Shown here piece by piece: positions 25,601 through 26,618 of a stretch of DNA of 32,061 nt. The stretch's first letter is position 1, and every line of letters begins with the position of its first letter. The position numbers were made by a program, and so were the translations under genes. Origin of the DNA: Clostridia bacterium (GTDB lineage: Bacteria; Bacillota; Clostridia; Christensenellales; Aristaeellaceae); NCBI GenBank assembly GCA_017443295.1, contig JAFSNT010000034.1, positions 1 through 32,061 on the forward strand, written 5' to 3'. Under the pieces are notes generated by a model. The model was given only the letters and a program-made list of their open reading frames with translations. It ran no database searches and had not been told where the DNA came from.

Positions 25601-26511
25601 AAGACAACCCCATCACCACCAACGTGGACACCATCACCGCCGTGGGCCAGGATGTGTACATCGACAACCGCTCCGACGAGCTGACCGTGAAGGAAATCTC
25701 CGGCAAGACGGTGGACATCGACACCGCCGGCAGCCTGGGACAGACGCCTGACGGCACTATCAACGCGCACGACCTGACGATCACCGCCGGGTACGACGTG
25801 GGTTCCGAGGACGATCCTCTCCGCGCCAACGTGTCCGGCAATATGGACGTGACCTCCATCTGGGGCAATGCGTACGTCGTTACCGCCCACGGCTGGCGGC
25901 TGCTGAAGGATGAAATCAGCCAGATCGCCGTACTGGGCGCGTTCACCGAAACAGCCAAGCTGAAGGTACTCAGCACCGCGCACTACGCCATGCAGACCTA
26001 TCCGGAGCTGCTGGAACAGTACGCCTGCGGCGAAGATACGACGGCCTACAGCGAACACTGCGCGGCCAACGGCAGCCCCGAAATCTATCAGGCTCTGATC
26101 GACGGCGCGAAGAACGACGCCAGCAAGACGCTTTGGGCGCTGGTTCGCGATCAGCACGCCATCGGCGACTTCGTCCTGGGCATCTTCTCCGAAGAAGACC
26201 ACGTGTGCGACAGCCTGATGCGCTTCGAGATCAGCCTGGCCGGCCTGAACAGCGCCTACGACGGGCAGCTGGAAGGCGAAATGGTGTATGTGCTGCTCTG
26301 CGTGGCGGGCAAGCTGGTCAGCGTTCCCGTGCAGGTGCAGGACGGCATGCTCCACTTTGACCTGGATCGTTTGGGCATGGACAAAGCGAATTTCGGCTTC
26401 ACGCCTTTCGTCATCGTCAGGAGCGACGTGTACGACAGCCTCATGACGGAAAAAGGCGAGGTCAGCACCGATTCAAAAGCCCAGGCCGACAACGGCACGG
26501 TGAACAACTGA
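1..26511 (+). CDS. Giant modular secreted/surface repeat protein (adhesin-like), 5' end missing
   Basis: The frame is open from base 1 (LEKALNDLLNSL precedes the first visible Met at 37) to TGA at 26509-26511, so at least 8,836 residues are present and the true start is upstream. I do not recognise a named gene. Residues below count from base 1. Order: helical 1-560; Gly/Ala/Val-rich beta repeats of about 54 residues, 561-3350; irregular beta-helix-like 3350-4030; aromatic-rich 4030-4480; TGTLY/KDG repeats 4680-5200; beta-helix-like to 6540; helical duplication 6545-6880; coiled coil 6880-7240; beta 7240-7665; coiled coil 7665-8345; beta 8345-8630; Cys-containing C-terminus. The beta repeats recall, from memory, fusobacterial LktA-type filamentous adhesins. 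There is no LPXTG, C-terminal membrane helix, dockerin or barrel. A long extracellular fibre or adhesin is inferred. Coding status is certain, function is not. Confidence 0.93.
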   Translation: MEKALNDLLNSLMDKLGLSQYDAVLDVTGGIASVVAGIAKDIASGMLTDEHGFGEALLSVGSFSEITDLLTNNINAAADVFNNIPNVVKDSLYEILEAAVGKDTLELVKSIESGSLADELLDFSELMTPIEIINAAVEQVEATVGRIDDVIAKLEETLLSVKDISLDISEDMLPEDLRKDYHDLVDGIAQIKALANLSELDALSDLTDMSAITDISALKEHLEKLKQVKSDMEALAGRLSDAIDAVLETDFAQMAADLGKDVVLNLKDEMASLVLETIKNSVTSLTFDAEAFQNGVQDALKKTLKEAAEKASADALAEVKAIYNEAKRIIDVVTSTADVAEQFTTGKIELLKNKLETLTGLAESLETKAEGIISAAEKVTTAAGNLLENLDKITEHATEQAAEQIKKQIEERIDSVTSFIKENIDATIGGFTTLVDGVVTNYAQVIGGKIDLVTNTVKKAEASVSHMKETVLDGAKFREAMKESVMKAANNIKDSTIGALTDGIVDVDKLSAYIKGGTLGQDLKNSLMVAVKNAGMALTNGALDALTDWLDLKVQAPESNVDKHVITTEAIAGAGGGSVGVAGSVAVAVLNGTTKAIIEGYAGGDASIEAGGEVAILAVNDQKVTTTATGSMNPDGSADKNEGAGESDVNDTKSKDDAGEEAEEKTLYTVANPSGGGELSVSVKGRDKEDGAVKAAYEDLVEVSVRPPQGKEVDTLTYTYTADGKTVTKKIIVKDHSADGETTYVFYMPEGNVSSIQATYKDADPKAKTGNANTNSKGSSVGVGAAFSFVYGEVNTSAALGENRVLDADALAIRAKAEREVETSSVSGTDPLARDGGSSGSKDISIDASVALNILEGSIEAGVGRNARITTHGEDSILIDEPEETEEGEEGEEGEEGEEEADDDAPKANFVLTADEISKAISRASGFSMGQSTAVGAAVAINIIDTDVNVGFAGSAELENGTAYIAGTSVNEDESNAMATAMGADMERYTNKFKKAEESAEDAVNGVSSGEAFNETESDKENSNKTAGGINKKLDAESDKAEGDKTEADKASTKAPLSTNVMRTQSVSDKTDTSKANNDVSEAGSEADSATDQNLQMSGDKNKSSIQVAAAVGLTISKHQVNTTMQGSINAAGGVSVLAGNEGNFRTLGTGAAMSLAKNSNAIAAGVAVSVNRNEANTEVGDGAEIVSEDGDVTVEANLTQNTTGKYNGLLAAQSLAGAVSGSGGGASVAGAISVLVSSAETKARIGENASIEAHKIAVQAVDKSKMAIRAGGISVSKGASVGVGASVAVIVSNNVVDTSIGDGASITGTRLDVLAEKTMVTMKDYRLPYGINDAMTNSTGADENAETGMLDMKKEGDSYKVSINIKSEDLLKAVDLLNFLSSTNYYAEAIGGSVNTGAKSSASVAGSIAMIYFNNKINAAVGAADITITSSEDEDADEGEDGGVSINAYGGSNTRIIAGAVSASASNSVGADVALLINNDAVNTKVGLTGQANITADGDYEQTAKVDSYTQVFSIAASAGKKNTVGGTINVIVSNNEAVSELGANARVTSGGKLDVLANTAEDLLLVAAAAAVALTKGAAVGGNVDVIVNRAKTKAIVGAGAELLAGTDIKIHADDREQLISVIAAVSASGGGHSIAGAAGVLVTKSDTLVDVGSGAKLTAVEGALSLKAKSDSLMANAILSTAISLKGMGIGATVNVDVFKRNVKVNTANAQLTAGKSIASQALGKDNTVLITMAVGAAKDIAVAGSIPVTVAKNNIKNTNSGALRATAGGSIAFESDYTYSLVDAAGGIGISLSGVAVGATLSTAVISNTVETTLGDASILRAAAKHTVNTRGAGDATGIYVGATGDERIILASLSASGSLSSAAVAGVINTLVASNKIKADAGSATMIAGYDEDMTQTALADVIVNAKDEAGLYNCAGALSVSGSTGVGATIVTLVFAQNVAARAVGTIQASRDVTVKATTDNDVWLLALTFAAGASNGVAGGANVLVFQSEAKADLGGTILAGRNVTAAAKGDNMLLNIAASAGIGGSAGVGAVAVVTYFQGKTLANILENSVLGADDNKIGGKVTVSAESTEFVSSDAAGIAGGGTAGVGGTIDIIITKVRTEARTGRNVKTYSAGAVDVTATDNYDLMAIAASLAVGGTAGVGVTALVSVALGTVAAVVGEGNTIVADGVKVQADNQRKILTADATVAGGGTAGVGATLTAVVAGAKMSQDAHDTLYGGMKPETQVEGGFGNANSAAREYKPTDTAAVLEGDGQRPGSNNYGSYGQGGMVYESPNGEILYTKDSNNNYHSTGKTRVAAGNDPVFYYDAESGQYVGAVEVYDESSFSNTANGGDGTSFTAKTVGDLSDAVSAVIGGGGSVTANKNIDVLSNDKLETLIISGTVAVGGTAGVGVGLTVGVLNSNVQARVDEGTALKAGGSINVNAATGASKASGSVQKAAGSVNPLSQDQINSSNAKANEDAGGNAGDSSARLISATAAGGVAGIGVSGAVLTVFSNVTAKMSGNVNGASSLNVTSGMNFGKVLTANLAAAAGAVGVNASVGMAYFDGKAHAMIAGGQAQTIKNVTNSINVQTTGSTNATVVAASIAAGATAVNAGVVLALNRSEAGSIIGRNVTIDAENANVSVGHSFSSNAITVPISISVGAVAVNAMATVAINSLNAKSYIGAAEGEAQGSGRINAASLAVTAIANGDVDVTGVAVSGGAAAVNGIVAIGLNFVKNVAAMRRMPVTLTGAMDVSAKMTGVTDVFSTSITVGGVAVGASVDAAYIGSSNEAIVELGGDSTASRLTVLATNDPRATVMGITGGAGGTAVNVNVGLALNKGLNRAVLGGSGNLTLTGEEDDDGLFVEAVGIGQAHTALYSAGIGGVSVNVSLAFSWLKAQQEAKIDNTGTIVVENNKTVRVEAIQSTPNPHANYVFTDKNGGNAQTVKFGDSMAKAYLFSAGAGLVSVNASAGVVISDSTNRASLKAKNLTAGTVYVTGGGKSDSNVKIDNIGVGVVSVGLMAGVSLTKGTFDAGISATGDWNIYSLILKNDYTSTSVSDVTPAAGGVSASLVNAGVNVGIALNATKANTTLNGGGRVTVQKVVNISTNSSYVAGEPNAQAIITKPAVDVSMVKVVANVAVAQNRLSQTTTLNNISFLGGTANVTISSTLKNAGAKAETKLSGGSGASVSIVGIDLNFAVATSKTVNTATISGGTIDVKSLSMNSNTKSQVNAFGKTPTAVGLVLLGALLTDARTADRVTATASNANITTANDLDITAVGDGTADAMSENGMKVSLVSGTSSRASAQVGAGSGDRQSVTAGISGGTINVGGSLDVSAENTGSAKANIKSGLELGLATVSVSVLPTTSYYKTEAYVKGGANVTTGRDLTVRTQDYTKAESRANSNSIGLGLSADDTKGTNTIVTDSAIDIGGVLKAGNNLNIQINSITSMDARTVSTGGGFIKGSGLRAENYLTRTGKITVGENSELAANFGDVNILSVLGRSYDGKKTDSISTYAKSVGGGVVTLSTIRNDTTISNTAQIDVNNGVSISNRFNNINIRTDASQNGLSVYGSADASGLGAAPDVKNDVRLTLTSKVNLGQGGKKVEIEGRRVYVGARIAELSENVYAYAKGAAVGADVDATNNTTHHIDAITNVSSVTMIAHDDAKLYASTAPAYKKENIRSESRVQLNAIGEAIAKTDMRDSYAKATLKVNSGFTFYGTNLNATVDQYDKNRTSVIQKVGGFISKKKKDEGSFTVSKDASFTNSVLYLGDAAAGIYIDISNDLNGNGTVRQVGIKNEAEIWSITNSVVTLGNISNFMPGTANLTGNISGLTVYNQAMLPQITITNNTDRSLTLGNVIFRNEGFVNPRVYKDGTRYSVNILNTHYAPELVVTNTGAGDITLNGMIPLYDGRATFQWTGETGGRLLSADTVTVITMDDTTGTQSVRPLWTHSLVVKNAAQVGYDEAHPFYAWIVSSDTERDPDDVLIASEGDVYFDMAAVQLYDVNSLDDSSIHNESRPAPVVDINSITSAQGNVYLALEEGRNLYMTDPNTVTIPLPGTLEYDTSSTVTLAAEYTVSGLDMLAYYEIAYDPESGISTYQLPNGTVFYMDGQGNVSRIEEGGVSTALTDYTFHQNENGKVDMITIGEGVSINLLTGKLNVEDGTSFEVLMQAISATWMNEKGLFNGGIKVRISLEDGSDKDFKVLKMNREWNNLVWYYMNQLMPDVMKVQTVNNFMIAWDKASNQLHFYRVGQATTDNGAISKFNEDVFKNLSGEEEGGNYRTTYSKTDAFFGAGGKKLSVGEILNTNNRTNNWTYVFPVGTNEDGDELLGFLETGYWVKATSTDRGYGNNHAYTYEWSADGVHYQELHIVDTGSNMGVTVDANYSGDIYDALNGVYWLPTHETGVLTSVMTNKGERIEANVDDHFRFTEPRHHVRVWTPKLWYSWPTIDITAHEEHLVIHNLTLEEVSAFFSNEGYETVNYYEPSVWDEETGSESTKLNAEYNEDGTIRRDAGGNIVGEARRVYVNYDAQGNITSLYEMVTRTDEEGTPILDEYGKEIIDIKPIQLIGDSLHEDYGHTGFFKLSENGETYILEEDSEKAAAAGIDTVNDFTGTTGAYDTTKGGIKQGDTTYYKYLVVDAKNNETASYTYAGDYYVAVTGEEVKVVEHKDAEQADLTGVQSQDKFLLALDHGDLGDAVYTASDATITVNGAAKAGTRYNSDGSADDAFFAIPGALYQRVETTVKVVNEQTGKEEEKTVVTWTLVENPEEIDLTDYTRTNTQTVEDEENKTELTGDLYSFTEVSEEEGAEATTVTYLRAPDTVYSLTRTLITHDVWHEETEEVTFTEAETQAATANQTVTVDGAQITGTLYTKDGQQYLKTAGAEGSEGKLFKLTNEPVYSVTLEEQAEAVEFTESETEAAQEGEITDDSGETYTGTLYVKDGVTYILTPDTVVDTGEVDEENKPIMETVPGVLYKINKEKTYTEAWNKTATERIDSEEILWLYADVERYATDESGKYVINDAGEFQTEKDENGNPIVDSVGVGGFGSVGRWVLKSAWNALSGAVDAELTDEDAIALVNSGATFDYYRLEGGKLVKPQGDIAEYGSLMCRNVQDEGGNVVSRVVTLYKPPRYEDVDRSIKTWQTETVEEEEGQEGAFIASMTAENGYSILQNQTVTVDGQEITGTLCEKDGVRYLVAEETVEGEPVQTLYKMHSDSPEAGKDEVLIVYVRDWFDVVLYDGLTARLRYDEFKSESRPAGDDNPVYVLRFGDAKDTKDGPAQTPTMTITGAVSGIELNLVSLPDTAGVKSITTETDRNASYRITETLYLTVSGLVVSVKDAFAAKYDGTTYESTKIIASQLTGATKTEKDAAGNVISTDNGKPVLTMKANEAIWRELRTDVISTDRNGNYWYKGANDSEWKQASATVRRDPTNENVSIRRDGFATVTYNGKTYLEITLEKPKDDSGRVLENEDYVLYFRMPVGSGEIKAGSDGKVDVVSGKPYNQKLVRDVIGTYCYVTTITAAQNADIWIFGGRDSMLDGDPANRDNDDVTAGGHLYFYSESRGSIGLTSDTRLDVSSPDIQFFDLNVDPVIRTNVFLYKRAGEGDLLIPRDMVVDGAIWNVATGNGSVIFGDSADNVNHTLTLVNGGKAIITTNVLDDGSANPAATNPSDVRIKEIAAQGIKKTDDTLDPNYREGDLIIPKGDQSTVLIRATHDVIIEKIDLADVVGGDDVGGLLIVEAGGTMTVEKTFNMKNKGEARLTLGDEGVFEDEVTLLDHSLMIATAKNDITFEKQLKADGGSTMNLTSTDGGLIAKDDVVMTNGSIANIDLKKDAEFRTHADLTGSDMTLVSHEGDAVITDYLIAKDGSMVSMTLEKGSFVLTDYTGEDGSRVETYLNTVGSVLNLNALQDILVSHHTAEGSIENMIAGNRFNAKDLTLTGTSTTINADKGVTIVSDENENLTDDPYVVKVYDSLSSRTATVTDQATGNITTSAMGLKIISANGGLDSAGEDDNRYDSWYLENGDMNALVKEDIVLRDHLKTVGGTGTLRTTAGSFILKDYTVDGALRTEGMQLTENSVLEIIAKKSVLVDRVAASASALSMTAESENIESKTWTADASRVFADAEKNVIVLNPSDFTDGPAVTVTGSEYADSFRHPDSTDDTEIPVEHMGLYVNARNGSVLFMTRLAEDNDVNSLDFQAVNSNVDVDARDHVTILEATLTDADMNIKSSGVKVTRRGLGLMNALRDGAENEPESLVSLANWVVGDRSNLNITALGDINILYNLNGVNEDERIAEREFTIINDSHATVTSTAGGVYILRDYDLADTMSTLAYEADDYVGDNIYVPDVLVVGNETEPRTRDDAFGDRSSFTATGAKTVKVANILSDFADVSLRSTDEDTLFDIIRGEETNLRVVAGQNIDVLHPFNADGTVRQTMISYHDRAYDGDTTPIDTPNNASVTLSAGLDIGTEERNLYVDVPEELTVRIERVRNLYLTALKADAMGDPVKPLTWSNESISYDPENGKLVLDGENYRLGYSEKDGMLITGEMENVDGEEYYAIVIPEFQEENLADWLLERSDALYGNDGAVAWTYLLSDAVDVEAYVLSAYEDMADSQIENAIQKEFGRDMLTAAKKAVKDETFATVQEYLVAAVTTPTGAMEDEAYKTLCDAASEIVYRKLYAEGMIDSYTDEAGEKQQLDRKGQILSIIGDDRAWDYAVDFAGQLRGAINSFTDTTPVENQSLSDWLLERSEAVYGDENTVGWMNLVSASEEEVKAYIAAPYEGMTDKEIETALTAEYGKEFVAAAKTAVKNGTSQSMQAFIADAALTPIGNAADEAQQAILEAARSSVFEKLLAAGMAGAYTDEDGKREISLQDQITLLTQRDEAYAAALAQQRLEAAAMDDASYQNAPGHERTSNYLTAAQQALADADQSVSDSTAARDSLQNALRVLTEQEIAQQRESEKLAALEADLAALKEEQKTLREREDQNANKAAQQALEAQIRQQKTRVDSQQAVDARAAEIAEKTAQLAEAENALRLGRMEQIAAQMNLDELNEAVLRAKTFQADYTREGSVRAETGDWTAKADEAAWLTEAEAAAEQAEQAVQAGDYAKAKELADQALDSLKTAGAYSQISLEQAIALTQPLQAVAEAVANSDAAKTAADAYDASYEAYTAAYEALHEKLKAQDKLESEGLYLQGAKFETEEQKQAAIEDWEARLAAAADETAAAQREADGRMAELTQAQAELRAAEQLLSDARGTAVEAERYGYQLSSTRIDAEQRDLNILMGEAVEGGEINVRNEGSITIVIDKDMDTPDTVALKDSDVTVGTVNSERGNVSIENRSGSLLAGENEYKEVGDHVYLEENVHGRDITLAARDSVGSADSAFLVEETAHENTQVVNTYMVSLYGEPGMTDTGILMDADSNTKRTENKPIGSLYTNNGEDMTLAEKVANTSLTSELPTVTAGSVAEGELASIIAIRKDTLRAYSESEATSLNLSAQTGSIFVTERTGSIGAGEIRAAGDVVLTAINGDVTQLATADNRSTVTVGGEMTVTVNGDVSLINEGDLTLNLNTPTNHVDITGREASEDVKNTYGLSDEAAEGSISVTSESEDALTGTALSNGSVTLLNGGDIGTADEAFEIHSVLETGTVTLKGDNINVNNAEGGITVNEIEAHGNLTLNVGSDIADAGNTGLGDTMDGLTDAQQALTDAERALTETNTAAGYAEKAKEAADSALAEAIENKRLAEEALEQANSDLNQARTDLDAAQQALDEALANLNENDRDSVKAVEDARKAVEAAQAAETAATEAVEHWQAEVDAAPQAIENATQAVTEAQAALEQAQATQEEARTVRDHAKETLQYAEDLLDAQRDYVNALHDEAATDLEKTALANQVGAEEDLRDAYRDYVALAEDENADPQALAQAEEAVNVARQAVEETRTAVQVLRNETAAEQALADAVDAAENAENERAQAEQNKNDATDAVAQAQEALDAAVTDKQIREAQAKLDEAVAAEAEAQEALEAAENAKAQADQNVVDAENALEKAKAETELVNQLEDRMNRAADESNTEESLQKANDALAAAKQLLEAQLAEDAAEADEKAALKELQEATDAKTEAEQQLQTAEETARAAEQTLADAEAAAQQAEEALNALGDNASGAQRREAQKNLDDANAALEEARNAAQQANEEKDQAQNTFDAAETRLDNATAAEAEASQNLADAQEARAEAEGIAQAAADAADKQTAKEAAQKQLADAQEEQNQVTNLIQELADANEEMEREQAQRDSDRDSYNRSNTGKDTAQKGLEDTTRKSDTLDKQNNTLADKQAAVKALEEQLAALTGTSDPDQAKEAAQQKVDQAQNDLNAAAAASQTADAAVNHDAIKPDATGSGAVRADDAKSGDAAIRVSGNATITSGGSIGGQNGQELTMNVDGVTDIKAKDDVKLQSGQDVTLNNLTAGGSVGVAGHGDITGVGGDPVISGTDVTLNAVSTGDENATIGKADGTALTLDTDEISLRGDDVGVDVTGGVTLGDIVAKNADITADGDVIRKEGTEVDASDLTIRTTGNIGTEDNPITTNVDTITAVGQDVYIDNRSDELTVKEISGKTVDIDTAGSLGQTPDGTINAHDLTITAGYDVGSEDDPLRANVSGNMDVTSIWGNAYVVTAHGWRLLKDEISQIAVLGAFTETAKLKVLSTAHYAMQTYPELLEQYACGEDTTAYSEHCAANGSPEIYQALIDGAKNDASKTLWALVRDQHAIGDFVLGIFSEEDHVCDSLMRFEISLAGLNSAYDGQLEGEMVYVLLCVAGKLVSVPVQVQDGMLHFDLDRLGMDKANFGFTPFVIVRSDVYDSLMTEKGEVSTDSKAQADNGTVNN
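1990..2292 (+). other. InlB-B-repeat-like domain inserted early in the beta array
   Basis: Residues about 664-764 read as GGGELSVSV, then EDLVEVSVRPPQGKEVDTL, then a strand pair, then TTYVFYMPEGNVSSIQATY. The pattern 'V.V.P..G..vd.l.....g........g...F.MP.gnv.v.a.y' is that of the divergent InlB B-repeat / bacterial repeat domain found in many Bacillota surface proteins. It is a single copy, flanked by low-complexity Asp/Glu/Lys/Gly linkers, and interrupts the solenoid. Assigned from pattern memory only. Confidence 0.6.
2656..2691 (+). repeat. (Glu-Glu-Gly)x4 coding microrepeat
   Basis: Four consecutive Glu-Glu-Gly triplets, coded by alternating GAAGAAGG(T/C) and GAAGAGGGC 9-mers and followed by EEEADDD, form an acidic spacer between two beta repeats. 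The 9-base period keeps frame if copies are gained or lost, so its length could vary between strains. Confidence 0.85.
2905..3315 (+). other. Charged, disordered linker inside the beta array
   Basis: About 135 residues dominated by Asp, Glu, Lys, Ser, Thr, Asn and Ala (for example KLDAESDKAEGDKTEADKA) with almost no hydrophobic periodicity. The beta repeats resume at SSIQVAAAVGLTISKHQ. It is probably an unstructured, solvent-exposed spacer that interrupts the solenoid. No cleavage or anchoring motif is recognisable. Confidence 0.65.
12100..13440 (+). other. Aromatic-rich island, candidate globular/ligand-binding domain
   Basis: Trp and Tyr, scarce elsewhere in the protein, are concentrated here: REWNNLVWYYMNQ, NNWTYVFPVG, GYWVKATS, YTYEWSADGVHYQELH, GVYWLPTH and VRVWTPKLWYSWPT. 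The segment lacks the Gly/Ala repeat pattern, and its strands alternate with turns such as DGQGNVSRI and TNEDGDELLG. It most resembles a folded domain of about 450 residues carried on the fibre. Carbohydrate or surface binding is a guess from aromatic content. I do not recognise the family. Confidence 0.5.
14041..15590 (+). repeat. Five degenerate 'TVDG..(x)TGTLY.KDG..YL' repeats
   Basis: The motif recurs with its Thr-Gly at about 14089 (AGTRYNSDG), 14326 (TGDLY), 14545 (TGTLYTKDG), 14749 (TGTLYVKDG) and 15493 (TGTLCEKDG). The first four are 68-79 residues apart and the last is 248 residues on. Several copies continue into a 'PG.LY.......' strand and an acidic 'VTFTEAET' tail. Copies 3 and 5 share the lead-in NQTVTVDG. 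This block is acidic and Thr-rich and differs clearly from the Gly/Ala repeats before it. Confidence 0.7.
19633..20640 (+). repeat. Tandem duplication of a 172-residue helical domain
   Basis: Copy 1 opens NLADWLLERSDALYG (Trp codon at 19645) and copy 2 opens SLSDWLLERSEAVYG (Trp codon at 20161), an offset of exactly 516 bases. Parallel landmarks follow in order: AYEDMADSQIE / PYEGMTDKEIE; EFGRDMLTAAKKAVK / EYGKEFVAAAKTAVK; VQEYLVAAVTTPTGAMEDEA / MQAFIADAALTPIGNAADEA; AEGMIDSYTDEAGEKQ / AAGMAGAYTDEDGKRE. The DNA has diverged while the protein pattern is kept, so the duplication is not recent. The family is unknown to me. It sits directly before coiled coil 1. Confidence 0.85.
20641..21720 (+). 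other. Coiled coil 1 of the giant protein
   Basis: About 360 residues of Ala/Glu/Gln/Leu/Asp heptads, for example SEKLAALEADLAALKEEQK and AEIAEKTAQLAEAENAL, broken by a short non-helical stretch near FQADYTREGSVRAETGDW. It ends near AEQRDLNILMGEA, where beta sequence resumes. It is probably a rigid rod or oligomerisation segment. Confidence 0.8.
23000..25030 (+). other. Coiled coil 2 of the giant protein
   Basis: About 680 residues of nearly uninterrupted Ala/Glu/Asp/Gln/Leu/Asn heptads, such as LTDAQQALTDAERALTE, EAQAALEQAQATQEEA and LADAQEEQNQVTNLIQELA. Glycine and aromatics are almost absent. This is the longest coiled coil in the window. It is flanked on both sides by similar beta-strand sequence ('NVNNAEGGITVNEIEA' before, 'AIRVSGNATITSGG' after), so a helical rod seems to have been inserted into, or bridges, a beta-helix. 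Confidence 0.85.
25890..26508 (+). other. C-terminal domain of the giant protein, Cys-containing, no visible anchor
   Basis: The last roughly 205 residues lose the beta-repeat pattern and look globular: TAHYAMQTYPELLEQYACG, AYSEHCAANG, LWALVRDQHAIGDFVLGIF, DHVCDSLMRFEISLAG, MVYVLLCVAGKLVSVPVQV. Four cysteines lie here, against about five in all the preceding visible residues. The tail STDSKAQADNGTVNN is polar, with no LPXTG, hydrophobic helix or basic end. It could be a folding cap or an export/anchoring determinant of unknown type. Confidence 0.55.
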
Positions 26512-26530
26512 ACAACTGAACCAAAAACAA

Positions 26531-26558
26531 CGGGCGTCGGAATTCATTCCGACGCCCG
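26531..26558. terminator. Rho-independent terminator between convergent genes
   Basis: A perfect 12-bp GC-rich stem (CGGGCGTCGGAA with TTCCGACGCCCG) closes a TTCA tetraloop. On the minus strand it is followed by TTGTTTTTGG, a good U-tract, about 60 bases after the ligase stop codon. On the plus strand it begins 19 bases past the giant gene's stop but is followed by AAGTTTATG, a poor U-tract. It therefore mainly terminates the minus gene and may act on both. Confidence 0.85.
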
Positions 26559-26618
26559 AAGTTTATGCAGAAGTTTATGCGGTTGTCCTTCAAAGAACGG
26601 TTTTTCCCGGAAAAGGCC

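Noticed and set aside
14788-26355. Antisense open frame of 3,855 codons
   Set aside because: It is codon-aligned with the giant gene and exists because TTA, CTA and TCA are not used there. Its His/Gly/Val/Arg-rich composition is that of a GC-rich shadow frame, and it has no domain or ribosome site that I can see.
26559-26582. Direct repeat AAGTTTATGCAG / AAGTTTATGCGG after the terminator
   Set aside because: Two 12-base copies in tandem are too little to call an attachment site or element.
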